Notes under the pieces: generated by a model
Database searches by the model: none
What the model was told of the DNA's origin: nothing
Seen by the model: the letters and a program-made list of their open reading frames with translations, nothing else
Position numbers and translations under genes: made by a program
Source of the DNA: Gloeobacter kilaueensis JS1
GTDB lineage: Bacteria > Cyanobacteriota > Cyanobacteriia > Gloeobacterales > Gloeobacteraceae
Length of the DNA stretch: 64,000 nucleotides
NCBI RefSeq assembly: GCF_000484535.1
Contig: NC_022600.1
Span: forward strand, 310,001 to 374,000
Direction of reading: 5' to 3'
In this document: piece by piece, positions 1 to 8,401 of the stretch
Layout of the letters: the number at the start of each line of letters is the position of its first letter
Position numbering within the stretch: position 1 is the first letter of the stretch

Positions 1-1
1 C

Positions 2-127
2 TTCGGCGCAGATGTGGGGCGCTACTTTGACCCGAGAAGTAAAGCTGGGATCATTGCCTACAGTACGAATGCTGCCGCTGTCCAAATTGCCTACGAAAAT
101 TTCCAGATTCTGCAGACAGCTCCCTAA
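2..127 (+). CDS. C-terminal end of an unidentified protein (cut by window edge)
   Basis: An open frame enters from the left edge and ends at TAA 125-127, giving 41 residues that start FGADVGRYFDPRSKAG and end in NFQILQTAP. No family is recognisable from so short a tail. It lies 27 bp upstream of the nucleotidyltransferase gene on the same strand, so it is probably the preceding gene of the polysaccharide cluster. Frame and stop are seen directly; cluster membership is inferred from position. Confidence 0.5.
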   Translation, partial: FGADVGRYFDPRSKAGIIAYSTNAAAVQIAYENFQILQTAP

Positions 128-154
128 ACCCATTCATCTACGAGGAGGAAGTCT

Positions 155-1138
155 ATGAAAGCCTTCATTCTTGCCGCTGGCAAAGGCACGCGGCTGCGTC
201 CCTTCACTGACGCCTTACCCAAGCCACTGATGCCTGTGCTCAATAAGCCGGTGATGGCCCATATTCTGAATCTGTGCCACAAACACGGCTTTGATCAGCT
301 CGTGGCGAATCTGCATTATCGGGGCGAGAAGATCAGCGCCTTTTTTAGCAACGGTGCCGATTATGATGTTTCTCTGCAGTACTCATGGGAGGAGCAATTG
401 CTGGGCACTGCCGGTGGAGTGCGACGGCAGGCGGACTTTCTGGCAAACGATACCTTCTTGGTGATCTCGGGGGATGTTATGACAGACATCGACCTCACCG
501 CCTTGCTAAAGTTTCATCGTGAAAGCGGCGCTGTCGCTACTATGGCCGTCAAGGAAGTTGGCGACCCTAGCCGTTTTGGCATCGTTGTGACAGAGACAGA
601 CGGACGGGTGACACGTTTTCAAGAAAAGCCTGCCCGTGGTACAGAACAATCGCGTCTGGCAAACACGGGAATTTATGTCTTAGAACCCGAGGTGTTCAAC
701 TGGATACCGCCGATGGCCTTCTTCGACTTTGGGAACGACCTGTTTCCAATGCTGGTGGCAAAGGGAGCACCCGTCTACGCCATGCACACCGACGCCTACT
801 GGTCAGATGTCGGCACTCTGGGTCAGTACCTCTATACCCACTGGCAGTTGTTGACCCATCCGGGCACGAAGGAGCGAATCGGCAACAATACGCTCATTGA
901 GCCAGGGGCAGTTGTCTCTGAGCAGGCTCTAGTTGGCAGTAACTGCGTAATTGAGGCTGGAGCACGGGTGCTTGGTTATAGTTGTGTGAGCAACTCTTGC
1001 GTCATCCGCTCTGGAACTGTTGTATGCGATAGTGTTGTCTGGACAACGGAACAATTCGCCCACATTCTCTCCGGCGAACTGGTCCGCTCGATTTGGGGAG
1101 ATGGAAAACAGGTCTCTCTCGACATGCCAAATTTGTGA
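155..1138 (+). CDS. Sugar-1-phosphate nucleotidyltransferase with C-terminal left-handed beta-helix
   Basis: This 327-residue cytoplasmic enzyme should join a sugar-1-phosphate to an NTP to make an NDP-sugar. The NTP_transferase signature LAAGKGTRLRPFTDALPKPL lies at residues ~6-25, a catalytic-type VISGDV near residue 107, and a hexapeptide-repeat tail after ~residue 245. The architecture matches RmlA/GlmU/MurU-like and mannose-1-phosphate guanylyltransferase families; the exact sugar cannot be read. A GAGGAGG ribosome site lies ~8 nt before the ATG. The flippase gene starts within ~30 bp, so the two are likely co-transcribed. Supply of an activated sugar to the surrounding glycan cluster is inference. 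Confidence 0.87.
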   Translation: MKAFILAAGKGTRLRPFTDALPKPLMPVLNKPVMAHILNLCHKHGFDQLVANLHYRGEKISAFFSNGADYDVSLQYSWEEQLLGTAGGVRRQADFLANDTFLVISGDVMTDIDLTALLKFHRESGAVATMAVKEVGDPSRFGIVVTETDGRVTRFQEKPARGTEQSRLANTGIYVLEPEVFNWIPPMAFFDFGNDLFPMLVAKGAPVYAMHTDAYWSDVGTLGQYLYTHWQLLTHPGTKERIGNNTLIEPGAVVSEQALVGSNCVIEAGARVLGYSCVSNSCVIRSGTVVCDSVVWTTEQFAHILSGELVRSIWGDGKQVSLDMPNL

Positions 1139-1168
1139 TTCTTGATTCCTAAACGTATAAACCCAGCG

Positions 1169-2632
1169 ATGAATCTACGCCAGAAAGCTGTAAAGGGAGT
1201 AGGGTGGTCTGCTGTCCAGAATTTCGGGAGTCAGGCTGTCGGCTTATCAGTCTACTTGATCTTGGCTCGCCTGCTCGGGCCGGAAGTGTTTGGACTGGTG
1301 GCCCTCGCCAGCATTTTTGTGGCTTTCGTACAGGTCTTTCAAGATCAGGGCCTTAACGAGGCCATCATTCAGCGTCAGAAGCTGGATGAGTTGCATCTGG
1401 ATACAGCTTTCTGGACCAATTCTGTTATGGGGCTGCTTCTGACGCTTTTGGGTGTCATCGGCAGCAGTTGGGTGGCCCTGTTCTTTCGTGAACCACGGCT
1501 CAGTCCAGTGATCTGCGTTTTGTCCCTTGGGTTTGTCATTGGTTCTCTAAGTGCAGTTCAGCAGGCGATCCTCACCCGCGACTTTGCCTTTAAGGCGCTG
1601 GCGGCTCGTTCACTCAGTGCAACCTGCTGCGGTGGTGTGGTCGGCATCGCTATGGCTATAGCTGGCTTCGGCGTCTGGAGCTTGGTTGGTCAACAGTTAA
1701 CCAACCAGTTCATTGGCCTTGCCATGTTATGGCGAGCAAGCCCTTGGCGTCCGAAGCTGCGCGTCTCCCGTAAACATCTGGGTGAATTGCTCGCTTTTGG
1801 CGCGAATGTTACAGGCTACAACCTGTCCAACTTTTTCAATCGTCGTTCCGACGATTTCTTAATTGGTTACTTTCTTGGCCCTGTAGCTCTAGGTTACTAC
1901 AGCATCGCCTACCGTATCTTGACGGTAATGGTTCAGTTGCTCACGACAACAACGACACAGGTGGCATTGCCTGCATTTTCACAACTCCAGCAGCAACCAG
2001 AACGATTGCGCTCGGCCTTTTATACGGTCACGCAGTTTACTAGCTTGATCTCTTTTCCGATTTTTCTTGCTGTCGCTGCGCTAGCTCCAGAACTGGTCGC
2101 AACCCTTTTTGGCAGCAAATGGACAGCGAGCGTTTCTGTTATGCAGGTGCTCTGTCTCGTCGGCATTCAACAATCTATATTTTTCTTTAACAGTACGGTC
2201 TTAATGGCAATGGGAAAGCCATCCTGGCGTCTGTGGCTCAATTTGTTGAACTCTGCCTGCGGGGTGGTTGCCTTTGCTCTGGCAGTTCGTTGGGGTATTG
2301 TAGCAGTGGCAGCAGCCTACGTTCTGCGCGTCTATCTGCTCTCACCTTTTACGTATTGGGCAGTTGATCGGCTCATTCACTTGGACTGGAAAATGTATCT
2401 CCGTCAGTTTCTCCCGGCTCTAGCTGGCTCAATAGCGCTACTTCTGGTCATTACAGCGATCAAAAGCATTGTCAGAGAGTCATTAATCCCTTACCAGTTG
2501 CTGCTAATCTGTAGCGGTGCCAGTTTGGGTACTTATCTGTTTGTTCTGCGCTTCAGTTCCCCCAACTTGTTCAAGCGTATGCTCGACACCTTACGTCTGT
2601 TTCTGCCAAGGGCTGCAGCACGGGTTCCCTAG
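1169..2632 (+). CDS. Polysaccharide flippase, Wzx/MOP superfamily
   Basis: This integral inner-membrane protein (~487 residues) has about 12-14 hydrophobic helices. Its N-terminus (VKGVGWSAVQNFGSQAVGL, residues ~8-26) and the LARLLGPEVFGLVALA segment are typical of the Polysacc_synt/MATE-like flippases that move lipid-linked glycan units across the membrane. The frame is open from a TTG at 1142, but ATG 1169 places the start where family members begin. It sits between the nucleotidyltransferase and MurB-like genes, as expected for an O-antigen or exopolysaccharide locus. The family is clear; the glycan it moves is unknown. Confidence 0.88.
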   Translation: MNLRQKAVKGVGWSAVQNFGSQAVGLSVYLILARLLGPEVFGLVALASIFVAFVQVFQDQGLNEAIIQRQKLDELHLDTAFWTNSVMGLLLTLLGVIGSSWVALFFREPRLSPVICVLSLGFVIGSLSAVQQAILTRDFAFKALAARSLSATCCGGVVGIAMAIAGFGVWSLVGQQLTNQFIGLAMLWRASPWRPKLRVSRKHLGELLAFGANVTGYNLSNFFNRRSDDFLIGYFLGPVALGYYSIAYRILTVMVQLLTTTTTQVALPAFSQLQQQPERLRSAFYTVTQFTSLISFPIFLAVAALAPELVATLFGSKWTASVSVMQVLCLVGIQQSIFFFNSTVLMAMGKPSWRLWLNLLNSACGVVAFALAVRWGIVAVAAAYVLRVYLLSPFTYWAVDRLIHLDWKMYLRQFLPALAGSIALLLVITAIKSIVRESLIPYQLLLICSGASLGTYLFVLRFSSPNLFKRMLDTLRLFLPRAAARVP

Positions 2633-2692
2633 CTTCAGCGGCACGCTACTTGCGATATGCGTCTGAGAAAGAATCGATTGAGGGAAATTGAG

Positions 2693-3532
2693 ATGGTCAA
2701 CGTAATTTCCTTAGACTCAAATCAACTTTCAACTTTCCGAACCCATCATCACTTTGAGCATTACGGAGAGTTTCACGATCTTGATGAATTTGCAAAGTAC
2801 TCTCACTGGGCTGCCTTGAACAATGCAAAAGTGTACATCCTCGGTAATGGATCGAATACGCTCTTTACGGCTGACACGATTCGTGCGCTGGTGCTTAAAA
2901 ATTGCATCCCCAAATTACTGAAATCACTTCCTGATAACAGGCTTGAGATCAGCTCAAGCGTACAAATCAATGATGTCTTGAACTACTGCTATCAGCGCTC
3001 TCTCACCTCCTTTTATTATCTGGCGTCTGTACCGGCGAGCATCGGAGGAGCCTTAGCCATGAATGCTGGACGTGGCAGGAGTCATAATTGCACCATCTAC
3101 GATTTCGTCGAGAGTGTAACGTTTTTCGACGGAGAGACAGTAAAGACCCTCAAGAACGATGAAATTGCAAGAGGCTATCGCAAAACAATCTTTACAGGGA
3201 TGCACGAGAAGCTGATCTTGAGCGCAATTCTACAATTTGAGAGAACGGAATTTGGGATAAGCCCTATTTCAGAGCGTCGCCAATTTGCAAAAGAGCACCA
3301 AGACAATACTCAACCCAATTGCGGTACGGTTTTTAAGTCTGCCTGCTATCCCATCATGGATCGGCTGCGCGGCATACGGGTTGGAGAGGCACAGTTTTCC
3401 CAGAAAACTAGTAACTGGATTCTCAACAAATCTGCGAGCAGCAGGAATATCATGCGCTTGATTGCAATTGCCAAGTTACTGCATCTGGTTACATTCAGGA
3501 AGATTGAGCTTGAAGTAATTAGTGTCAATTAA
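2693..3532 (+). CDS. MurB-like FAD-binding oxidoreductase in a glycan cluster
   Basis: This 279-residue protein resembles UDP-N-acetylenolpyruvoylglucosamine reductase (MurB). A flavin-binding GNGSNTLF lies at residues 51-58, SVPASIGGALAMNAG at 112-126, and the YR of the substrate-binding YRxSxF motif at 162-163 (GYRKTIF). A C-terminal GEAQFSQKTSNWILNK resembles the end domain, and Glu273 sits near the usual catalytic Glu. The catalytic Ser/Cys position in canonical (A)GSxFKNP reads CGTVFKSA, so Thr212 replaces it. ATG 2693 has GAGGGA upstream; an in-frame ATG at 2657 lacks a good site. Location among glycan genes and relaxed motifs suggest a role other than housekeeping MurB; this is inference. 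Confidence 0.75.
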   Translation: MVNVISLDSNQLSTFRTHHHFEHYGEFHDLDEFAKYSHWAALNNAKVYILGNGSNTLFTADTIRALVLKNCIPKLLKSLPDNRLEISSSVQINDVLNYCYQRSLTSFYYLASVPASIGGALAMNAGRGRSHNCTIYDFVESVTFFDGETVKTLKNDEIARGYRKTIFTGMHEKLILSAILQFERTEFGISPISERRQFAKEHQDNTQPNCGTVFKSACYPIMDRLRGIRVGEAQFSQKTSNWILNKSASSRNIMRLIAIAKLLHLVTFRKIELEVISVN

Positions 3533-3589
3533 GTTATCTATTGTGAAAGTAACAGAGTCAGCTCAAACCCACCCACAGGAATGCCAGTC

Positions 3590-4687
3590 ATGAAAGTAGG
3601 AATTCTGACATTTCACCATACGACTAACTATGGTGCTATGCTTCAAAATTACGCATTAGCTAAAACAATTGCAGCTATGGGATTTGACGTTGAGGATATA
3701 GATTACCGTCCCTACAGAGCAGTTCGATACTACCTGAAGGAGAATTTTTTACCAGGCCGTCCACTACTTAGCAATCTGATTAAGTACTGGAAAATGAGCG
3801 AGTTTAGAAAAGCCCATATCAAGCTCAGCAATTCTACCTGTTACACTCGCGAAGGTCTGCAACGGTATCGTCGAAATTATGATGCCGTCATCTGTGGTAG
3901 TGATCAAGTCTGGTGCATCGATTCATTTCGCAGATATGATCCCTCCTACTTTCTCGATTTTATCGACCAACAAGCAACTCGCAAGATAAGCTATGCTGCC
4001 AGTGCTGCCTGGACCACCACCTTTGGGCAACATAAGCAAAAGACGGCGAATTTGCTGCGCCACTTTTCTGCTATTTCTGTCCGCGATGCGAATACTCGAC
4101 GGCTTGTTAAAGAGGAATGTGGTCTCGACGCACCTTGCGTTTTAGATCCGACCTTTTTGGTGAACTACGATGAGCTCTTGGCCACAAATACTATCCCCCA
4201 AAAGAGCCCATACCTGCTTATTTATAAAATGGGACCAATGCAGAGAGACGAAGAGAAGTTCATTCTAGAACTCGCTCGTTCTAAAAATCTGGAGGTTCTT
4301 TCTGTTGGATATTCCCATAAAATCGCTACTAGAAGAAATTTTATCGGGATTGGACCTCAAGAATGGGTAAATTACTTTGCTAATTCCCAGTATGTGTTTA
4401 CCGATTCCTATCATGGAACCATTTTTTCGATTATTTTTAGAAAGCCCTTTAATGTTTTCGTAGACACTACCAAGGCAACCAAGACCGGTGATTTGCTCCT
4501 CGAATTAGGATTGACCGACCGGATTTTCGGTACTGGAGCCACTACTGACCAAGTGGACTATACCTTTGCGGCTGAAAAGTTGGCCAGGCAAATTCAGTTG
4601 TCCAAGGCATTTTTATCTCAAGCGTTAGCGGATGTTTCTCAAGTCGCCATCCTCGAATCAGGTGGAAAGATAAACATCTCTGGCTGA
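3590..4687 (+). CDS. Polysaccharide pyruvyltransferase family protein
   Basis: This protein of ~365 residues belongs to the PS_pyruv_trans family, whose members add ketal pyruvate to surface polysaccharides or act as related glycan-modifying transferases. The diagnostic start KVGILTFHHTTNYGAMLQNYAL (residues ~2-23, read in two parts as KVGILTFHHTTNYGA and MLQNYAL) and the inner ICGSDQVWC near residue 100 are both present. A later TDSYHGTIFSIIF matches the C-terminal conserved block. An in-frame ATG lies 9 nt upstream at 3581. The gene is noticeably AT-rich compared with the second half of the window. Acceptor sugar and true activity are unknown. Confidence 0.85.
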   Translation: MKVGILTFHHTTNYGAMLQNYALAKTIAAMGFDVEDIDYRPYRAVRYYLKENFLPGRPLLSNLIKYWKMSEFRKAHIKLSNSTCYTREGLQRYRRNYDAVICGSDQVWCIDSFRRYDPSYFLDFIDQQATRKISYAASAAWTTTFGQHKQKTANLLRHFSAISVRDANTRRLVKEECGLDAPCVLDPTFLVNYDELLATNTIPQKSPYLLIYKMGPMQRDEEKFILELARSKNLEVLSVGYSHKIATRRNFIGIGPQEWVNYFANSQYVFTDSYHGTIFSIIFRKPFNVFVDTTKATKTGDLLLELGLTDRIFGTGATTDQVDYTFAAEKLARQIQLSKAFLSQALADVSQVAILESGGKINISG

Positions 4688-4737
4688 GTGGTCTTCTCGT
4701 TTATAGAGTGCGTGAAGCGTCAAAAGTTATAAGTACT

Positions 4738-6189
4738 ATGGCTGCGATTAAATCTCGAGCAATCAAATGGGCGCGCTATGCCTCCAGTTTTTTACTCGAT
4801 GGAATAGATTTTCTACATCGTCAAATGCTGGCCGGACGAGCACAACGCACGCTTGCTCGATTGCAGTCCTGCGGCGTCGGTGTTCGTGTCCTTGGAAAGT
4901 TGTACGTCTCAGAGCCAGAGGCTGTCGCTATCGGAAACAATGTCCACATTGGTGACAACGCCTACTTCAGAACAGAGGGCGGCCTGACGATCGGCGACAA
5001 CGTTCATATGAGCCGCAACGTCACTATATATACAACTAATCACAACTTCACAGGTGCTGTCCTGCCTTACGACAATACTGACTTGCTAAAGCCGGTCACT
5101 ATTGGCAAAAATGTCTGGATCGGCATGAATGTGTCAATTGTATCGGGTGTCCAGATTGGCGATGGTGCGATCATCGGCATGGGAGCCGTGGTGACACGGA
5201 ATGTTCCTGCTCTCGCTATCGTTGGCAATCAGCCGATCCGTGTTCTCAAGCATAGAGATGCGGAGCACTACGAACAGCTAGAGCAGGCGCGCGAATACGG
5301 TGGTGTCAACGGCAAACCTTTAGCAAGAACGAATGTGCAACAGTTTGAGCCTAGTGCTGCGGATGCACAGATGTTTTTTGTTGCTACTGCCGAAGGGACG
5401 AGTAGCAAGATGATACATAATCTGCTTACTCAGCTGCCTGATGTTACCTGTATACACGAAGGAAGACCTCAGCTTGTGCGGCTTGCAACAGAGTTGGCCC
5501 ACGGTTTGAAGCAAAAAGAGCAGGTTAAAGAAGAATTGAGGGCTCTCTACTGTAATAGCAGTGTTTTTTCGGGTTACTTGCACGGCGAGATCGATCACAA
5601 GTTGTGTCAGCTAATCGGCGTTTTGGCGGAATTGCTTCCGGCGGGTAAGATTATCTGGTTGATTAGAGATGGTAGGAACGCTGTAGCTTCAACCTGGACA
5701 GAGGGTTGGTTTTCCTGCGAAGAAGCCGAGCAGATCGTTCCAGTTAACTATAATTCTGGCAATCCAAAGCTACGGTGGATCAGCTATCGTCTGGATGGGG
5801 CAAAGTGTGGTTGTTTCAGTGAAGAAGAGTGGAATCGGCTGTCTACTTTTGAGCGCAACTGCTGGTATTGGTCCTACAGCAACCGAGAAATCGAGAGGCA
5901 ACTTTCTTCACTTCCTGCTTCGCGAAAGGCGTTCTTTCGGCTAGAGGAACTGCAGACACAGCTCGGTAATTGGCTCACTTTTTTGGGACTTCAGCAACAG
6001 CAGGATCTATCTTTGATCGCACCAACCCAGGGCACTGGTGCTCCGGGCTGGCAGAGTTGGCAGGCAGATCAGATCGCTGCTTTTGAACGCCAGTGCGCTG
6101 GGGAGATGGACCGCTGGTACCCTGGCTGGCGACGAGGGACTCCCTGGCAGGTGGGTCATCCATCAAAAGCAGAACCGCTCCCGTCCTGA
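4738..6189 (+). CDS. Fused hexapeptide acyltransferase and sulfotransferase-like protein
   Basis: This 483-residue protein has two parts. Residues ~45-190 form a left-handed beta-helix of the WbbJ/maltose O-acetyltransferase type, with TTNHNFTG and the series VTIGKNVWIGMNVSIVSG and IGDGAIIGMGAVVTRNVP. Residues ~213-480 look like a sulfotransferase: FFVATAEGTSSKMIHNLL stands at the usual phosphosulfate-binding loop and WLIRDGRNAVAS (~residue 306) resembles the 3'-phosphate-binding strand-helix. ATG 4738 is preferred; a GTG at 4708 is in frame. It closes the polysaccharide operon. Acetylation plus sulfation of one glycan is an inference. The sulfotransferase assignment is weaker than the acyltransferase one. 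Confidence 0.75.
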   Translation: MAAIKSRAIKWARYASSFLLDGIDFLHRQMLAGRAQRTLARLQSCGVGVRVLGKLYVSEPEAVAIGNNVHIGDNAYFRTEGGLTIGDNVHMSRNVTIYTTNHNFTGAVLPYDNTDLLKPVTIGKNVWIGMNVSIVSGVQIGDGAIIGMGAVVTRNVPALAIVGNQPIRVLKHRDAEHYEQLEQAREYGGVNGKPLARTNVQQFEPSAADAQMFFVATAEGTSSKMIHNLLTQLPDVTCIHEGRPQLVRLATELAHGLKQKEQVKEELRALYCNSSVFSGYLHGEIDHKLCQLIGVLAELLPAGKIIWLIRDGRNAVASTWTEGWFSCEEAEQIVPVNYNSGNPKLRWISYRLDGAKCGCFSEEEWNRLSTFERNCWYWSYSNREIERQLSSLPASRKAFFRLEELQTQLGNWLTFLGLQQQQDLSLIAPTQGTGAPGWQSWQADQIAAFERQCAGEMDRWYPGWRRGTPWQVGHPSKAEPLPS

Positions 6190-6192
6190 TAG

Positions 6193-6228
6193 AAAGCGGC
6201 CACAGAATTTTGCTCTGTAGCCGCTTTA
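6193..6228. terminator. Bidirectional hairpin terminator
   Basis: AAAGCGGC, then CACAGA, loop ATTTTGC, TCTGT and GCCGCTTT form a near-perfect stem with an A-run on one side and a T-run on the other. It lies between the convergent polysaccharide operon and the TIG-repeat gene, so it can serve both. Confidence 0.85.
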
Positions 6229-6250
6229 TGGGATGTGTTTTTTCTCGATT

Positions 6251-7918
6251 TTAGGGGAAGGAGACATCCTGCCAGTCTGGAGAAGCAAAGTACCAGTTGC
6301 TCACTCCCATCTGGTGGTTGTTCACATCCAGTCCGGCATGAGGAGCGGTCGGGTTGATCCAGTAGTCTGCGCCAATCTGCACCAGCACCGGACCGGTAAT
6401 CTTCAAGCGGCCCTTCACCGAGCAACTGCTCACCGTGTTCGCCGCAAAGGATGGACGCGGATAGGCCGTTCCATAAAAATGCCAGACTTTGTCCGCTGCC
6501 GTGGTCGGTGTAAATGTCGTCGAGTTGTTGGCGGCGTTGTAGCTCCAGGGCATCGGGTCGTGGGCGTCGTTGTTGCCGTACCAGGGGTCGCGCACGTAAA
6601 GACCACCTGCCATTGTTCCCTCGTCGTGCTGCATCAAGGTATTCTTGCCGCTCACGACGCACCACAGCTCCATGTAGTCGATCTCCACACTGCCTGGACT
6701 GCTCGGCTGGTTGGTATCGACGATCGACTGGCCCCAGTAGGTCGCAGACGTCCAGCCGGACGGGGCAGATGTCGGGCTATCGACATAAGCCGAACCGCTC
6801 GGCACATCCGCTGGTACCCCGGCGTCCGGCAGGGTAAAGTTCTGGCTGGTGCTCACCTGGCTATCGCCCATTGAGAGGGTGATAGGTCCACTTCTGGCGG
6901 TAGTAGGAACAGTTGCTGTCACCTGGCTGGAGGAGTCCCAGGTGTACTCGCCATAGGCCGGGTTGCCGTCTGCTCCTTGAAAGGCAACGCTGGTAACGTT
7001 GATGAGGTTAGTGCCTTTGATGACGACCTGGGTGTAGATGGTGCCGTTAGTGGGTGAGAAACTGCTGATGCTGGCAGGGGCACTGCTGAAGGAGGAACTG
7101 CTGGTGGCGGTGCCGGTGCTGGTTTTGACAGTGACGGGTCCACTGAAGTTGCCGGTGGGTGTGGTGGCTGTGATCTGGTTGGTGGAGTTGATGGCGTAGG
7201 TGAGGTAGGTGTTGCCGACTTTGACGGAACTGGCACCGTTGAGGTTGGAGCCTGTGACGATGAGTTGGGTACCGGGAGGGCCGCTGGTGGGTGAAACACT
7301 CGTAATCGATGGTGTAGGCGTGATGAAGGTAAAAGGCGTGGAACTGGAGGCTTGAGCGATGCTGGTTTTGACGACGATGTTGCCGGTTGTAGCGTTACTG
7401 GGCACAGTGGCCGTAATCTGGCTATCAGAGTTAACAGTGTAAGTGGCATAGCCGTTGCCAAACTTGACAGAGTTGGTGCCGCTATAAAAGCCTGCGCCCT
7501 TGATGACGACCTGGGTTCCTGGCAAACCACTGGTGGGTGAAAAGCTGCTGATATTGGCAGAGACCGTGAAGCCACTGCTGCTACTTATATAAGAGCCACC
7601 AATGTTGGCAACGATGTTGCCAGTTGTAGCACTGCTGGGCACAGTGGCCGTAATCTGGCTATCAGAATCAACAGTATAGGTGGCATAGCCATTGCCAAAC
7701 TTGACGGAGCTGACGCCGTTATAAAAACCGGAGCCTTTGATCGCAACCTGTGTACCCGTCGAACCATTCGTTGGAGAGAAGCTGCTGATCGTGGCAGCAG
7801 TCTGAGCGAGGGCAGAAGACGGAGGAAGATTGAAGGAGAAAGTCTGGATGGAGGCAGCCGTTGCATTCAAAGCGAGCAAAGCAGCAGCACAGACGGAAAC
7901 TCGATGAAGTACAGACAT
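6251..7918 (-). CDS. Secreted protein with four IPT/TIG repeats and an unknown C-terminal domain
   Basis: This 555-residue protein begins with a likely signal peptide (hydrophobic AAALLALNATAAS). Four IPT/TIG immunoglobulin-like repeats follow, each opening with ISSFSPTNG-type sequence and carrying GTQVVIKGxxF and SQITATVP blocks. From ~residue 365 comes a ~190-residue tryptophan- and tyrosine-rich domain (containing WYGNNDAHDPMPW) that I do not recognise. TIG repeats usually stiffen extracellular or surface proteins, so an exported adhesin or carbohydrate-binding role is possible but not shown. The repeats are also similar at DNA level (see the repeat entry). It is transcribed toward the polysaccharide operon from a long upstream region shared with gmd. 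Confidence 0.8.
   Translation of the reverse strand: MSVLHRVSVCAAALLALNATAASIQTFSFNLPPSSALAQTAATISSFSPTNGSTGTQVAIKGSGFYNGVSSVKFGNGYATYTVDSDSQITATVPSSATTGNIVANIGGSYISSSSGFTVSANISSFSPTSGLPGTQVVIKGAGFYSGTNSVKFGNGYATYTVNSDSQITATVPSNATTGNIVVKTSIAQASSSTPFTFITPTPSITSVSPTSGPPGTQLIVTGSNLNGASSVKVGNTYLTYAINSTNQITATTPTGNFSGPVTVKTSTGTATSSSSFSSAPASISSFSPTNGTIYTQVVIKGTNLINVTSVAFQGADGNPAYGEYTWDSSSQVTATVPTTARSGPITLSMGDSQVSTSQNFTLPDAGVPADVPSGSAYVDSPTSAPSGWTSATYWGQSIVDTNQPSSPGSVEIDYMELWCVVSGKNTLMQHDEGTMAGGLYVRDPWYGNNDAHDPMPWSYNAANNSTTFTPTTAADKVWHFYGTAYPRPSFAANTVSSCSVKGRLKITGPVLVQIGADYWINPTAPHAGLDVNNHQMGVSNWYFASPDWQDVSFP
7375..7810 (-). repeat. Tandem ~240-bp intragenic repeat (two units) in the TIG gene
   Basis: The segments around 7375-7560 and 7615-7800 are near copies: both contain the same block from GGGCACAGTGGCCGTAATCT through the GGCATAGCC...TTGCCAAACTTGAC stretch, spaced by ~240 bp. 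They encode the first two TIG repeats. Strong DNA identity suggests recent duplication or gene conversion, and the unit number may vary between strains. Confidence 0.75.
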
Positions 7919-8401
7919 GGATGACCTCTAACACGAAGGTAGATGCAAATAGACACACGAAAACCGCGTTGTTCTGATGAACCTTCTGGTATTCAGTGAG
8001 TTCATTCAGCAGGATTGGGCAAAGCTAATAGTTGCTCTGGCCATCGGTTAATTGATGGGCTTTCGTCTCGGTTCTTTTGTTATTCGTATTCTGCAATCTG
8101 AAACATGATAGACACTACCGTCATCCGACTAACTTTAGGGACTCATAAAATTCCTGGCAGCTATCCGCCTGGTTAGCTCCTGCAAGCCCAAACTCTGCTG
8201 CAGAAGGGTACCGATACAGCCCAAATAGGACAGCCACCTGGCCAACCATCAGCAATGGGTCGGCATCTCGGGTGAATCTCTCAGGTGGCAGTTCTGGCTT
8301 CTACCGTTCCATCCGTCCAGCGTCCGTATTATCCTGGTGAGAATTGCTCACTCAGTCACAGCGACTCCGGAACAGTGGCTCAAAAGGAAGGAGATGGATA
8401 C
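7919..8401. other. 483-bp divergent intergenic region
   Basis: This spacer separates the TIG gene (minus) from gmd (plus) and must hold both promoters. The TIG side is AT-rich; the gmd side contains GC-rich partial inverted repeats. I see no RNA gene, no convincing protein-coding frame and no clear -35/-10 pair. An open frame upstream of gmd from 8285 lacks a ribosome site and codes for a tail atypical of GMD, so it is treated as non-coding. Confidence 0.5.

Noticed and set aside
8285-8401. Longer N-terminus for gmd
   Set aside because: The 39 added residues do not fit GMD, and a good ribosome site precedes GTG 8402.
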